Source: Artocarpus heterophyllus (lineage: Eukaryota > Streptophyta > Magnoliopsida > Rosales > Moraceae). From it: a stretch of 64,000 bases of DNA. The translations under genes were made by a program, and so were the position numbers. A model generated the notes under the pieces. The model was not told the origin of the DNA and searched no databases. It saw nothing but the letters and a program-made list of their open reading frames with translations. The stretch is from contig CM046350.1 of assembly GCA_025403435.1 (NCBI GenBank), forward strand, positions 5,243,512 to 5,307,511. Reading direction: 5' to 3'. Below are positions 21,700 through 34,339 of this stretch, piece after piece. Position 1 is the first letter of the stretch, and each line of letters begins with the position of its first letter.

Positions 21700-23120
21700 G
21701 CAAGCTATCAATGTGTACCAAAACAGGCCTGGGGGGCAAGGACCAATTTTGTGATATATCATTATTAATTATCTTGGTCTGTAGCATTAAGCATTTTGTG
21801 ATGATTTTGATATGGTCTTGCAGCAGCTGTGCATGTCCTAGAGTCTTTGATATTGTTAGGCTTTCTGCCGTATCTCTGAACCTTTATAACTTTTTCAAAA
21901 AACATTTAAGTTCTATCATTTTCATTTTGCAGGAATGAGGATCCCAAAACTCTTGAAATTCCAAAAAGACGAGATGGAATCTTGTCCTCTTTTTTTCTCT
22001 ACACCCGTTAAAAGGTTTTGTTATGCTCCGGTTTTAAACAGCCCAATGTGCGTTCTTTGGTTGTTTTCTGTTGCCTTTGTTGTGTTTGGTTGTTTCTATT
22101 GTTGGGTTTTTGTCAAATATTTGTGATTGTTGCATTGCATTTTTAACATTTGAAGATCTATGGCTAGTGTGTTTGTGCAAGATTGGAAGTCTTCTTTCAC
22201 TATATTTTATTAAGCTTGCATTGTATTTATTATATCAAGACAATCAAGTATCAAGGCATACCAATCTAGGCTGAGGGGCAGGGTCCAATTTCGTGATATT
22301 TATCATTAATTATCTTGGTTTTTAGCTTCGAACATTTTGCGATGATTATGATATGGTTTTGTAGGAGAAGTGCATATCCTAGAGCACTTGATTTTGTTAG
22401 GATTTCTGCCATATCTGTGAAATTATTTATAACTGTTGCAGAACTTAAACTTTTTCACTGTGAAATTGATACATTCATTTTAGTGAAGTTCCAAGATTTG
22501 TTTTTCAGGGACAGTGAAGTAGAATCGTTCGAGATGTACTCGCGTGCGCCTCCGCAGCTTGAAAGATTGATTCAGGAAAGTCCTTCTTTCGGAAAGAAGC
22601 TTCTAACGAATGAAAAAATAAGATCTAGGTGCTGTTTCTTCATCTTGTATTAGCTTTCTTTGTGTTTATTACACCAAAAGGTCCAAAACAATCAAGGTGT
22701 TTTTAAGTTGTACGTAGGCCTAAGGGGGCAAGGACCAATTCTGTGACTTCGAACCTTTAAGAGGATATTTCTGAATAATTATCATTGGATTGTAGCTTTA
22801 AGTTTATTTGTGATGAATATGATGTGGTTTTGAAGCACTTGATATCATTAGGTTTTGCGTCATATTTGTGTATATATAGTTGTATGAGTTATATAATGCC
22901 TTAAATTTAGTGAAGTTCTAAGACCTTTTTTTTTTTTTTTTTTTTTCAGGGAAAATAATGAAGAGTAACTATATATGGATATTGTCAAGTCTGCCAGGAT
23001 TAATTTGCTTCTCAATCTTAAAATATTGATTTTCCAAGATCCTGCTTTCCGTTACAAGCTTCAACCCGACTGTTTATGATCTGCAGTATACGGTTTATAT
23101 CTAAAACCCAATGGTTGTGC
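21700..23120 (+). repeat. three tandem copies of a ~450-540 bp exon-like module
   Basis: Three units, starting at about 21700, 22241 and 22689, share in order: a GGGGCAAGGACCAATT-type block (21732, 22274, 22724), a TTATCTTGG / TGTGATGAT block, a GATATTGTTAGGNTTTCTGCC block, and a polypyrimidine tract ending in CAG (at about 21934, 22508 and 22949) followed by about 100 bases of more mixed composition. In unit 2 that last part is open and protein-like (it contains SRAPPQLERLIQESPSFGKK, with a GT at its end at 22629). Units 1 and 3 meet stops. This looks like a duplicated intron-exon unit from a gene I do not recognise, probably decayed. A short ATG frame at 21671-21754 is the only candidate start. 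Confidence 0.5.
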
Positions 23121-24222
23121 CGTTGTTCAGTGATGTTTCCCTTATTTATTAGGTAGTTTGGTCTTTTTGTATTCTATTGTTAAGAAATGCAATTAGAACT
23201 GTTTGTTTTTTATAATGAGGCAAATTGGACAATAAATTTTTAAGGGTACGTGTAAGATAATACATTTTAAGGAGAACCAACAATAAGAAAAATAACATTT
23301 TATGGTCGTTCCAAGACATAGAAAATTTGGACGTTATCGCTTTTTTGCTACCATTATTGTTATATCATTTTTTTCTTCCTTTGATTCATACTATTTCTCC
23401 TAGCTTAAAAAGTTAAAATGCTCTGAAATAACACATATTTGTCTAATCCTAATTCAAAATATTTGTGCATAATAGTCTTTATATTTATTAAAAATGATGT
23501 GTTTCAAACTTTCTAGAAATGTTAAAATTGAAAACAATATCACAAAAGTGGTATTTCTCAAATTGACCGGATGATGTTCCGACGTTTGATCAGGAATTAG
23601 CCAATTTATCTAGGTATAAGCCAATTCCATGACTTTAGTCTCTGTTTATTCCATGAGACTGAAAGTCGACTGTAAGGACTTAGGGCTAAGCTTTGAAAAA
23701 TAGTATTGGAAATTCTAGTGATCTTTCCATGCTTAAAATGCGCCAAACCACAATATTCCGTCAAAATCAATTCGTTGCTTATTCCTTTCTCCCATTTAAA
23801 AATCAACCGTTGTCCCTTAAAGAATTGAATTATCCGGCTTTGTAATACACTAGTCCATATACTTTCAAGTTTCATGAAGGCAACAGAGAAACTACCAACT
23901 TAAAAAGAAAAAAAAAAAAAAAAGAAGCCTTTTTGGAGCACATGACATGAGAACTGAAATAATCTTTAATTTTTCAACTTGTATTTTATTTTTCATTCGG
24001 TAGCCAAATGGTTTTTCAATTTGGTTGAGTGCTACCCTTTTTCTTACACTTTAGTCATGGAGGAATATTCTTAATAGTACTTCAATTTAAAATTGAAAAA
24101 CCAGAAGAAAAAAAATATAAATAAACAGATATTTTTATATAAATATATCATTAAGAGCCTCTATTATTTAAAAAGAAAAAAGCAAATGTGAGAAATGTGG
24201 TTCCTCTTATTTAATTTAGGCT
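23121..24222. other. intergenic sequence
   Basis: No recognisable gene. The - strand frame at 23606-23875 has some protein-like composition but no family I know. The rest is AT-rich with A- and T-runs. Confidence 0.4.
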
Positions 24223-24230
24223 TATAGCAG

Positions 24231-24801
24231 TAGAGGTGGCAATAATCGTGTTCATGCCGTGTTCGTGTCGGCACGTTTACAATACGACACGTTTAGCCCT
24301 AATACGAACACGACACGATTAATAAATGTGCCAGAAATGCAAACACGAACACAACACGCCTATGGCATGCGTAATACGGCACGACACGATTAACACAATT
24401 ATTAAACGTGCGGTGACAGGTTGACATGATAACAACACACATATGACACGTTTATGACCTAATTAACTAAAAATTAAAAAAAAACCAATAAAGAAAATTA
24501 ACAAAAACACAATATCTAATTAATACTAACATACTATAAATATTTTAAATATTTTTATTTTTAAGTTTAAATGTGTTATAAATAGACGGGTCATATCGTG
24601 TCGTGTTAACACGTTCACGGCTTGTTTAATTAAACGTGTTAAGACGTGTTTAGTATGTTAGCACGAATCCAGCCCGTTTATTTTCCTGTTATTCGTGACA
24701 ACCTATTTATGGCACAATTAATAAACGTGCAGTCTAAACCCGTTTATCCTGTGTCGTTTTCGTATCATATTATTATGCTATATATGAAACTACCGGCCCT
24801 A
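24231..24801. mobile_element. nonautonomous hAT element with perfect 8-bp target duplication
   Basis: The 571-bp element is flanked by TATAGCAG on both sides (24223-24230 and 24802-24809), the 8-bp duplication expected of hAT transposases. Its ends are TAGAGGTGGCAAT at the left and ACTACCGGCCCTA at the right (reverse complement TAGGGCCGGTAGT), short imperfect inverted repeats of hAT type. The subterminal regions are crowded with CGTGTCGTGTT / AACACGACACG motifs in both orientations, probably transposase binding sites. No transposase is encoded. Confidence 0.9.
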
Positions 24802-24809
24802 TATAGCAG

Positions 24810-25359
24810 TGTAAAATGCTCAAACGCATGCAGATATACTGAAAGCAACCTAGAGTGACTTTAGGGCTTAGTGGCATAATAAACTCAAATCTTCAGAAAT
24901 ATGTGGAGTAATTTGTTGTGTTATAATGGGTTAGATAAATAGATCCCTCATCCTAGCCTTTTTATGGCTTTTGATTATTTTTAAAAAGTGACCACTTTTT
25001 GCTAGGACAAATCAGCACCAGGACCCTTTTTTAATTCGTCCGCATTTGCTTGCTCGGAGTCGGAGTATACATATGTGTGTATATATATCATACATGATAT
25101 ATATATATTTATTTATTTATTTATTTACCTGTCATCTCCACTCATTGTGAATTTTGTTGCTAGCCTAAAAATTGATTATGATCATACCTCCTTAAAAGGC
25201 ATATAAAAAAGCTTAGCCATCAATTAGCCTTGGAATATATAATGTGGAAAAACAAAAAGTGCTTCTTCTAGTTGCTGCCAAGACTAACGGACAGATTTTC
25301 TTTTTGCTTGAAAGCTTATGCAAGTCTAATAATAGGAAATAAAATGCGGGTTTTGAAGT
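24810..25359. other. intergenic sequence
   Basis: AT-rich, with a TA/TTTA simple repeat at about 25078-25128. No gene or intact element is recognised. Confidence 0.4.
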
Positions 25360-25835
25360 GCGTTAAGCAAATATTCAGCCAAAAAAAAAAAAAGAGAGAG
25401 ATAATAAAAATTAGTACGATGGAAAGTTGTGTACGAGGAAAGATTATTGGGAATGATTATTTTCAGAAAATGACCAGACTTGTACGAATTGTAACTATAT
25501 GATTTCTTTCAAATGTTATCATAAAACATGGTTGGCGTGAAATGTGAATCACATAATTATATATGATGCTACGTACATTGGAAGATATTTTTTACATGTT
25601 TTTTTAGTAGTACAAAGGTGTATTCACTTCAGTTGAACAAATTGCCAAATCAGTGTGCCCCCATGAAAGTGTGTGCGTGTATGTGTGTATATAGTGAATA
25701 TTATATCGATGCCTTCTATCAAAAAAAATAATATATCAATGCCTCGCGTCGAGGGATTGTCACTCGAATTAGTAAGGATTCCTGATCATTAAAGTGATAT
25801 GTATACCAAATATCTGGTGAGACTTAATTATTAGT

Positions 25836-26010
25836 GCCTTTAGTGTCAATTGATTTTAACCAACTTTTTAGTTAAAAACAGTATAAAGCTATCACATACT
25901 ATAGTAAAAGCTATAATAAAAGTAAAAACATTGCTATAGTATAAAATTTTTATTTGCTATAACGTTTACAGTTTTAATCAATAATTTTAACTGGCAAACA
26001 CTTTACATGC
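25836..26010. mobile_element. MITE family A copy
   Basis: It holds the paired cores AAAGCTATCACATACTATAG and ATTTGCTATAACGTTTACAG, flanked by TTGATTTTAACCAACTTTTT and AATTTTAACTGGCAAACACTT. The ends are partly decayed. A further fragment of the family follows at about 26135-26300. Confidence 0.5.
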
Positions 26011-27530
26011 CAAACACTTTACATACGTTGAAGCCGAAAAAAAGATTGAAGTACATACCACTTGATTGTGAACAAATTCACCGCATAAGATCTTTTCAAC
26101 TTTCGAAAAGGCCATATTTCTTTCTTGAAGCTTTCTGTCTTAGGGCATCTTCACTAATAATTTATATATTTTCAGTATTGTTAGTGTGCTTGGGAGAAAT
26201 TTTTTTGTTTCAAAATACTGTAGCTATTAAGAGCTTTACATTGTAACTATTTCTTGTTTTATACTTTAGCTACTGAGAGATTTATACTATGAATAGTTTG
26301 AATTAGAGAGTTCGTACCGACACACCAAAAAAAGGTATTTCTAATCAAAATTACATTAAAATGGAAAAAAAATTTGTAAATCCCATGATAAGGTATAGAA
26401 AAAAATGCCTTACTAATATAATTTTGTGTCAAACAATCATATCTATCCCGTATAAACATGCACTATCAATAGAGGGTCCTACCATAAAAAAGACTAAAAA
26501 ATATATAGAACACTAACAAAATTTAATACAAATTAACTATTGTATTTCACACTCCGTTGCAGAATTTTCCATTTTTTTAAACAACACAAAAAACTTTACT
26601 CAAATCTGAACAATTAGGAGTTAGAAAGCTCAAGATATAGGCAATCAGTTGTCACCGACTCACCAATAAAATATAAAAACGAGAGGGAAGAAAATAAACA
26701 GTAAAAATAGAAAGTTCATTAACCCTTCAGATTGATCTCAATAGTTTAAATTGGTGGAGGAGTAATAACATGATATGCTATTTGTGTCATTGGTAAACAG
26801 GTTACATCCAAGCAGTAACACATAGTTGAAGGATGGTGACATGAATTTTTTAACGTAGTAACATGGAAAATGTTTTTTTTTTTCTCGTCTCTTCTACCTC
26901 CATAAACACTAAAAAAAAATAATATCTTAAAGTTTCAAATCCGATTGGGGTAATTCATCTTCTTCTTATGCGTTTAGAACAAAAAGAGGAACAAATCTCA
27001 ATTTTTATAGCCCATGAAAATCTATCACAGATATTAATGTGTTGTTAGATTCTAAAAACATGCAAGAGTGAATAGTTAAACAAATGTCATGTTTATTGTT
27101 TATGAAAATCTTTCACGGACACTGATGTTTTGTAAGGTTTGCTAAAAACACTATCGTTTTTTAAATGAATATTTTCAACACTCTGTCCATACATATATTT
27201 GAATTTTATTTACGACTCAAATTATAATTTATTTGCGTATTTAAATGATGGTCCAGAATATAGTTCAAATCACCTCATATTAAAATTTTCAAGTCAATTA
27301 AAGTCTTATTAAATTTGGAGGTTCAAATTGTGGTGATGTGAACTTTGATTGAGAGTAAAAGAAAATCTTTATCTAATTTGTTATTTTCTTCACCCTGCCT
27401 ATCTAAATAACTTTCAATGTTCATGGCCATGGCAGATATCAAATCAAGGTCTTTTTATGTCCAAAGGTCTTGTGCATTTCAAAATTACTTATTTTTTCTT
27501 TCACATAAAAAGATTAAGGAGGCGTAGTTT

Positions 27531-27690
27531 TAGGGGGTGTTTGGAAGGTGGTGGGAACCGGTGGTGAGAACCACTTTTACTGTAGCATGTGAAAGCTTTA
27601 CACTGTAGCAATTTTTTAAATTGTTACTGTAGCATGTGAGAGCTTTACACTGTTTATAACACGGTTCCCACCACAATGCCAAACAGGGGG
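27531..27690. mobile_element. MITE family A copy, best preserved
   Basis: Left end GGTGTTTGGAAGGTGGTGGG and right end CCCACCACAATGCCAAACAG are inverted repeats of about 25 bases with a few changes. The interior has the two consensus cores (ACTGTAGCATGTGAAAGCTTT and ACTGTAGCATGTGAGAGCTTT), each followed by ACACTGT. The element is about 160 bp. A 25-base sequence on its left (AAGGAGGCGTAGTTTT is the core) recurs 360 bases downstream at 27876. Confidence 0.8.
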
Positions 27691-28335
27691 TTAAATTTGT
27701 TAAACAAATGAATATAAAATTATAGTTGCAACTACTAGGGTTTGTTTGTTTCATAGGTTCAAATTATAAGTCGAACCATTTTGATACAGTATTTTCTCTC
27801 ATAAAAATTTAAATCTTTGCTTAAACCTACGGATAAAACAGGCCATTTGTTTTATTTTTCCAACTAAAAAAAATCAAGGAGGCGTAGTTTTCAATTTATT
27901 TAATGATAAAAACAAAAATTTATGGCTATAAATTTGCAAGATCACACTTTAAGCAATCACTGTGAAAAAAATAAAGGACGAATAGTGTCCGAGCAACTTA
28001 GTGCCACTGTTACTCATTTATTTGTATTTTTTTCCTTAATGAAACTCATCTATTTGGTTACACTGTTGTCTCTCTCCTTCAGATTTTGTCGAGAAACTAT
28101 TATTTAAAATTAAATAAGTAAGTTGGAAAGAATATTTAGCCCCTGGTTTTAATATATAATCACCAAACACTCTTGCTACAATTTGATATTCTACCGGCTA
28201 TAGCCTGTTCAACAACTTACAAAACCTCCTGACCCTACTGCACCTTGTGCCATCGCCTAATGAGAGTTAATGTGAAAGGCAACCTCTTCATGACACGAGT
28301 ACGATGTATCAAAACTTCATATGTACCTTAGAAAA

Positions 28336-28337
28336 AG

Positions 28338-28375
<38 letters not shown>
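28336..28375. repeat. (AT)n microsatellite
   Basis: About 18 uninterrupted AT dinucleotides inside block 1 of the segmental duplication. Probably polymorphic in length. Confidence 0.9.
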
Positions 28376-28380
<5 letters not shown>

Positions 28381-29854
28381 TTAAAGAACCTCTTAAGGGA
28401 CGTTTGAGGTTCGAAGAACATGAAGGACGCGAAAAAAAATCCTAAGAGACCCGATGTGAGTCGGTACATGAATTGCATGGGATGGGAAACGGCGCTTTAT
28501 CTAAGATTTCATCATATCTCCAAGAAGGGTTTATAGATTCCTTCGGAAAAGCTCTATACTGTATAATGAAATATAAAACATGATATTCAGATGAATAAAG
28601 AGTCACATCTTAAGTGTTGCATAAAAGAGTTCACATTTAGTATTGAAACTAAATAAAATGATATCTAGTAGTGAAACTTTACCTGAGTCTTAAATTTTAA
28701 GATCTTTTTATTATCCGAATTTCACTGGGAGGATTCTGTTTTTTTTACTATAAAACATATAATAATTGGTAGGTTATTTGTCACTGTGCACTATAGAAAT
28801 CCCCTAAATTTTTTTATTTTTTTTTTTGAACTGGACCCTAAATTTTATTCATGAAAAGCTTATAGCACGTGTTCTGGACGGTAACGGAGACGGTGGAATA
28901 TTCAACACAATTTTTGACGGGCCCCATCAAATCTAGGTGGGTCTCGATCCCAAAAAGGAGCAAATTAAGGCATCATGATCAAGCCCGTAAAGATCAGTGG
29001 AACCGGGGATATAGGAATGGTGGGTCTCTATCCCACAATGTTTGCTTTTATCAAATTAATACTCCCCACAATAAGAACGTTGGACCTTCCTACGTTTTGT
29101 ATTCAACGACGTGTTCTGCCCTGTGGGTGCTATAATCCAGTGCTTTTGTACAAGTATACCCAGTCTTTCTATGATTGGTCTGTCTCTCCTGTCCGAGTTT
29201 GGACGGTGATGTGTTCGTCCAGTGTTTACTTTTCTTGTTCCCGATGACGTGGACTAGTAAGGGTCAATGGGTCCATCTTTCGTGTGTTTAGAAAAGTCTA
29301 AGGGTAGTTAAGGGAATCTGATTACGATCGTTTTTGTGTTTGTGCGCTTAGGACTTTAACTTTTTGCAACATTTTTTTTTTTTTATATTTTGCGACATAA
29401 TCTTTTTTTTTTTCTCTGTCTTTTTAAGGAAACTGGAGCAAAAATTGTGTTGAATACTGTGTTTTAGTATGAACTTATAGTATTTTTATTTTTCTTTGAA
29501 AAATAAAAAATTTTGCCTTATAGTATAAACAAAAATACATTTAAAAAAATTCCATTTTAAAACCATTAAATTTGCAAAAAATTCTATTATTTGTATATTT
29601 TTTTTCATTTGATATTGTTTTGAGTGGCTCTATAAAAATTTGGTAAAAGCAAAAATAAGAAAAGAAAATGGACACTACTATTCAATCCGAGTGGGCTACA
29701 ACCCGGTCTCTTTTAGATGAATGGGTTTGGGCTATAGTCTATTTGAACTAAAAAAAATTCTAACTACTATATCAAATACTTTATTTAAATTAAAAATACC
29801 TTATAGTCTAGAATTAGAAATCTAGATTTTTTTTCATGCACTGATAACATGTAG

Positions 29855-32690
29855 CCTTCAATTGCGCAAGCAAAAATTCAGCCAAAAAAAGAGTAATAAA
29901 GCTATAATCATGTCCATGTGTATCGGCTTTCAGACAATGACTAGACATGTACGAAGGGACAAATAACTCCAATGAAATGATATATCATCAAATCATAATT
30001 GGCGTGAAACATGAATCATAAAATAATAAACGAGGCTATCAATATTATTACATGTTTAGCATTAATTAATTTTAACTAATTTTTTAATTAAAAATATTAT
30101 AAATCATTTATATTTTATAATAAAAATAAAAAAAACTATAATATAAATATTATTTATATTTTTAACTATCATGTTAAACATTTATTAAAAGATAATCCCA
30201 TGTTATAATAATTCAGTTGTACAAAAGTCTACAATCGCTTTTCTTAATTTTTGGGCATGAATGTTTAGTTGAACATTTTCGTCAAATCAAAGTGCTTCTA
30301 TTGAAAGGTATATAAGCAATCTTCTTTAATTTTATAAACAGTAAATTCATCTTAAAAAATATTACATATTAGATAAAGATTTATAATTTTATAAACAGTA
30401 AGGCCATAAGATCAAAAGAATTTTTTGAGTTATATATATCTAGAGAAAAAAGTAAACGTTTATGATGATTATCAGCGCCTTGCAAATATACGGTGAGTCA
30501 ATTTAATATGATTTCTGTGATCATCAAAATTATATATATAATATATAATTATACATATATATAATGGTGAGTCAAATTAATACGGTTTTTGTGATGCTCA
30601 GAATTAATATGTGTGTGCGTGTGAAATAAAAAAAAAATAAAAAAAGTACTTTTTATGTATGATCTTTTTAACTGGGGGCGTGTGTGATCTTTTTAACTTT
30701 TGAAAACGCAATATTTTCTTTTTTATATTCCCAATAACATATATTCGTTAGAGTAAAATCTGACAAAAATCAAGTTGAAAAGAAAAGCAGCGAATTTTAT
30801 GTATGAAAAAATATTCAAGAAATAAGGCTTTTTTTTAGGAGAGTTTTTGTAAATATTTATTTTAAGATTTATTTTTTATAAATATTATATATAAATATAT
30901 GTTTAGTTTTTACACGACTTAACATATAATATAAATAAGTATGATATAGACTTTTATAAGCGTAATATATACAAATATTATTTTTAAAAATGTGACATAA
31001 TATGTAATTTTTTTAAGGGACTAACACGGCTTTTTCAAATGGTCAAACCTATTTCCCTTCTCCTTCTATAAATATATACTATGGATAAGAGCCTTGGCCG
31101 TAAAAAGACCTGAAAAAATATGTGAAATTTACGGATTCTCGACTAAAAATATTAAACCAAAAAGAAAGAAAATAAATATTAAAAAATAGAAAGTAGGACA
31201 CACGAGATTTTTTTCCTCTCTTTTTTTCCCTTAAGGAGCGAATTATTTTTTTTTTTTTGTCTTTTTTCCTAATTTTTTCTAAGGAGCCACACAAGAAGTT
31301 AGAAGGGATTCGATACATAAACAGCATGGGATGGGAGACAGCCTTTAACGTAAAATTTCATAATTAGTCTCCAAAGGGTCTGGATTCCTTTTATATATAT
31401 ATAAATATAAAAGAAAGTTTTATACTGCATCTTAAGATATCGAACATGACATCACATCATCAATTTAGCCCGTCCGGCGCCACCCAGCCTGTTAATAAAA
31501 AAGAAGGCCCAGCCGGCCCAAAGCCTGCATGATCTAGGGGCAAGCTGGACTGCCAAATTTTCTATAAGAAAATTTTTAAAAATATATAAAAATAACTATT
31601 TAATTGGGCCATTTTAATTTGGGCCTAAATCTTGACCCAGCCCAGCCCAAGGCTTGATTAGGCCGGGCTGGAGCCGAAAGAGACGGTGATAGGCAGGCCC
31701 GTTTGACCCTGCCCAAATTGACCACTTATTAAAATTAAATATGAAATTTTTATTATTGTCATCTTTAAAACTTATTTTTTATAAATGCTACAAATTTTTT
31801 TGTGTGCTATAACTTAAATAAATAACATGAGTAATAGTAGTGTACAACTTTTTTAAGTGTGTCATAGATAAAAGCTGTTTAAAAATATGGATGTATAGAC
31901 TATTTAGGAAGCCTAGGTTGGAACCAATTTTAGTTAAATATACAGTAATATGTGAGAACTTTATATTTTAGCTTATTTTTTTTACATTATAGCATATAAG
32001 AGTTTTATAATGCAACAACTAAAAATTTTAGGTAAAACTGATTTTGTTAAACACACTAATAGTTTCACTAAATATTAGATCACATCCTAGGTATCAAAAA
32101 AAATAAACTTCTGTGGTGTTGAAACTAAATAAAAATGATTTCTGGAGATACATGTATATATTGTTCCAGTTTATACGAATTGTGGGACTTTCCAGAGTCT
32201 CAAGCTAATTGCACTTGCCCTGGACGGCAACGGCGAAGGTCATATTTCCACAATATTTTTGGTGGGCCCCATCAATTCTATGTGGGTCCCTCTCTCCAAA
32301 ACGAACAAAGTGCGGCCTCAAGATCAAGCCCGTACAGGTCGGTGGGACTGGGAAAAGGGCAATATGTTTTTTGCTTTCACCAAATTAATACTCCCCACTG
32401 TAAGAATGGTGGACGTCCCCACATTTATGTTCAACGGCATGTTTTGCTATGTGGCTGCCATAATCCAGTGCTTTTTCTGTATCTGTATAGCCGCTTCTTC
32501 TATGATTGGCCCATCTCGTTCCCGTGTCAGTCTGGACGGTAATGTGTTCGGCTGATGTTTGACTTTTCTTGTCCGCGGAGACGCGGACTGAGGGACTGGA
32601 AAATTGGAAGGGTCAGCGGGTCAACACAGGATGTTTCTTAAAGAGTCCAAGGGTAGTTAAGGAATCTGACTACTATCTTTGACGTTCACA
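29855..32690. repeat. diverged segmental tandem duplication, block 2
   Basis: Partner of 25360-29390, lying directly downstream in the same orientation. Block 2 has its own insertions: a GC-richer stretch of AGCCCAGCCC / GGCCCGG-type motifs at 31468-31720, which resembles another hAT-type nonautonomous element, and a MITE family A copy at 31905-32060. The final 460 bases are the most similar part and may have been upstream sequence of an old gene, but no coding frame is shared. Confidence 0.7.
31468..31725. repeat. GC-rich repeat fragment, possible hAT-type element
   Basis: It is dense in GGCCCAGCC, CCAGCCCAGCCC and GCCGGGCTGG, with the motifs present in both orientations, as in subterminal repeats of some plant hAT elements. 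I could not identify paired ends or a target-site duplication, so the call is tentative. Confidence 0.35.
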
Positions 32691-32699
32691 TGTTTGGTT

Positions 32700-34102
32700 T
32701 ATGAGTTAATTATTTTGTTTAAAACGACTGTAATCATCAGTTATAAATATAAATAATATAAAATTTTATATGTTATAATAAAAGTAAAAAATTATTATAT
32801 TATAAAACTTTTATATACTATTATTTTTAAATCGAAACTATTTATTTTAATTATTCTTTTAAATAGCCTATAAACTATAAAGTCAACCTTTTTTTGTCTT
32901 GTCTACAAAAATCTCTACATATGAACCAAACAAACGATATCCTTGCTTTCCGTTTTTGTTTTTTGAAGGAAAATGTTGCAAAAATTATGTTGTAAGAAGC
33001 TCCAAAATTGAGAAAAGAAAATATTTTGTCAAAAAAATTATTTTTATTTTCGTGGGGTTTTAACTCTCATTTATAAAATCATAGGCTTTAATCTAATATG
33101 TAGTATACACTTTTTAAATTAAGACCTGTTATTTTGTTAGTAACAAAGTTTTAACCTTACGAGGTTATTTAAAATTACTTGAAAAAAATGTTGTCTACAA
33201 CTGACACGTACATCATGTTCAAGTCAACAAGAGAATTCCTTGCCCATAAAAAGTCAACTAGCGAATTGGAGGAAGTTTACACGAGTGCAATGAATTGGTC
33301 GGTTTTTTTTTTTTTTTTTTCTTGAGAATGTTTCATGTTGTGTTTCATGCATATTCATGGAAGTTTTTCCTTCTAATTATTTCTCTATCTATCTCTTATT
33401 TTCGTATCTGTAGTGCAGAGCAGTTGGACGGATGTTTATGTAGCATAACGTAAGTACTGCATGAGACTTGCATCACCAGAGATTATCTATGCTGTCCGAG
33501 ACAAACTTTTCTTCTACCAAAAAAAAAAAAAAACAAAAAAACAAAAAACAAAAAACAAAAAACAAAAAAGACGCAACTATTACTAGCATACATTGACCTA
33601 AAAAACTTGTTCTCTAATGCATTTTGACATGAATAATTACCACTTGAAATGAAAATGAGTCTAAGACAAAATCTAGAATTAATTACGAAAAGTAAATAAA
33701 AATTTTTAAATAAGAGCTAAATAATAGGGAGAAAACTTTATTAGGGTAATTAATTAAAAAAAACTCTCTTTTAACCGTCATATTTTTTTCAAGTTTTTTT
33801 AAATTGTCATACCTTTTTTTTTAATTTGATACCATCGTAATGTGTTGTAACAGTTAAAAACAAAACAACCTAACGTTTATTATGGTAAATGTAAGTTTCT
33901 TTAGATGACCGACCTTATTGTTTTTCTAAAAATTATAGAGGACAAAGTTACATACATCTGTTTCCTTTAAAAAAAAAAGTAGGTATTAGTAAAATATACC
34001 AACGACGCAGAGGACGCCCTTCATAAATATTTTATACGTTTCAGGAGAAGTATACATAAGTTTTTCCATATTACTTTGGAAGGTGTCGGTCTGATTGCGG
34101 AC
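32700..34102. other. intergenic sequence with MITE and A-rich simple repeat
   Basis: A decayed MITE family A copy lies at about 32700-32890. An AAAAAC-type simple repeat lies at 33520-33567. The remainder is AT-rich and has no recognisable gene. Confidence 0.45.
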
Positions 34103-34285
34103 CTTGAATCTTTCTTTGTCAAACAACCACAAAGAAATGGGCAATGAGAACGCTATTTTTTTTGTCTGGATATATATATATATATATATACTTGAATCTT
34201 TCTTTGTCAAACAACCACAAAGAAATGGGCAATGAGAACGCTATTTTTTTGGTCTGGATATATATAAATATATATATATATATAT
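34103..34285. repeat. two tandem copies of an 88-bp unit
   Basis: Both copies (starting at 34103 and 34191) read CTTGAATCTTTCTTTGTCAA, then AACCACAAAGAAATGGGCAA, then TGAGAACGCTATTTTTTT, then GTCTGGATATATA, ending in TA dinucleotides. The sequence part differs at one base, so the duplication is recent or kept by slippage. Confidence 0.9.
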
Positions 34286-34339
34286 AAAATAAAAATGTGG
34301 ATGAGGAATACACTGTTCTCTTTCTCGTCAACCAAAGTG

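Larger units (their letters stand above)
25360..29390. repeat. diverged segmental tandem duplication, block 1
   Basis: Blocks in the same order and orientation recur in 29855-32690: AAATATTCAGCCAAAAAAA (25371) with AAAATTCAGCCAAAAAAAG (29873); TTGGCGTGAAATGTGAATCA (25532) with TTGGCGTGAAACATGAATCA (29999); GCATGGGATGGGAAAC (28475) with GCATGGGATGGGAGAC (31324); and the long stretch 28870-29340 with 32215-32680. That last part includes CAAATTAATACTCCCCAC and ATAATCCAGTGCTTTT. Block 1 is longer because of insertions, among them MITEs at 25836 and 27531. It is not coding in any conserved frame. Confidence 0.7.

Noticed and set aside
32135..32555. Open frames of 98-135 codons in block 2 of the segmental duplication
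   Set aside because: The reading frame is not conserved in the duplicate at 28869-29247, where indels shift it; conservation is at DNA level only.
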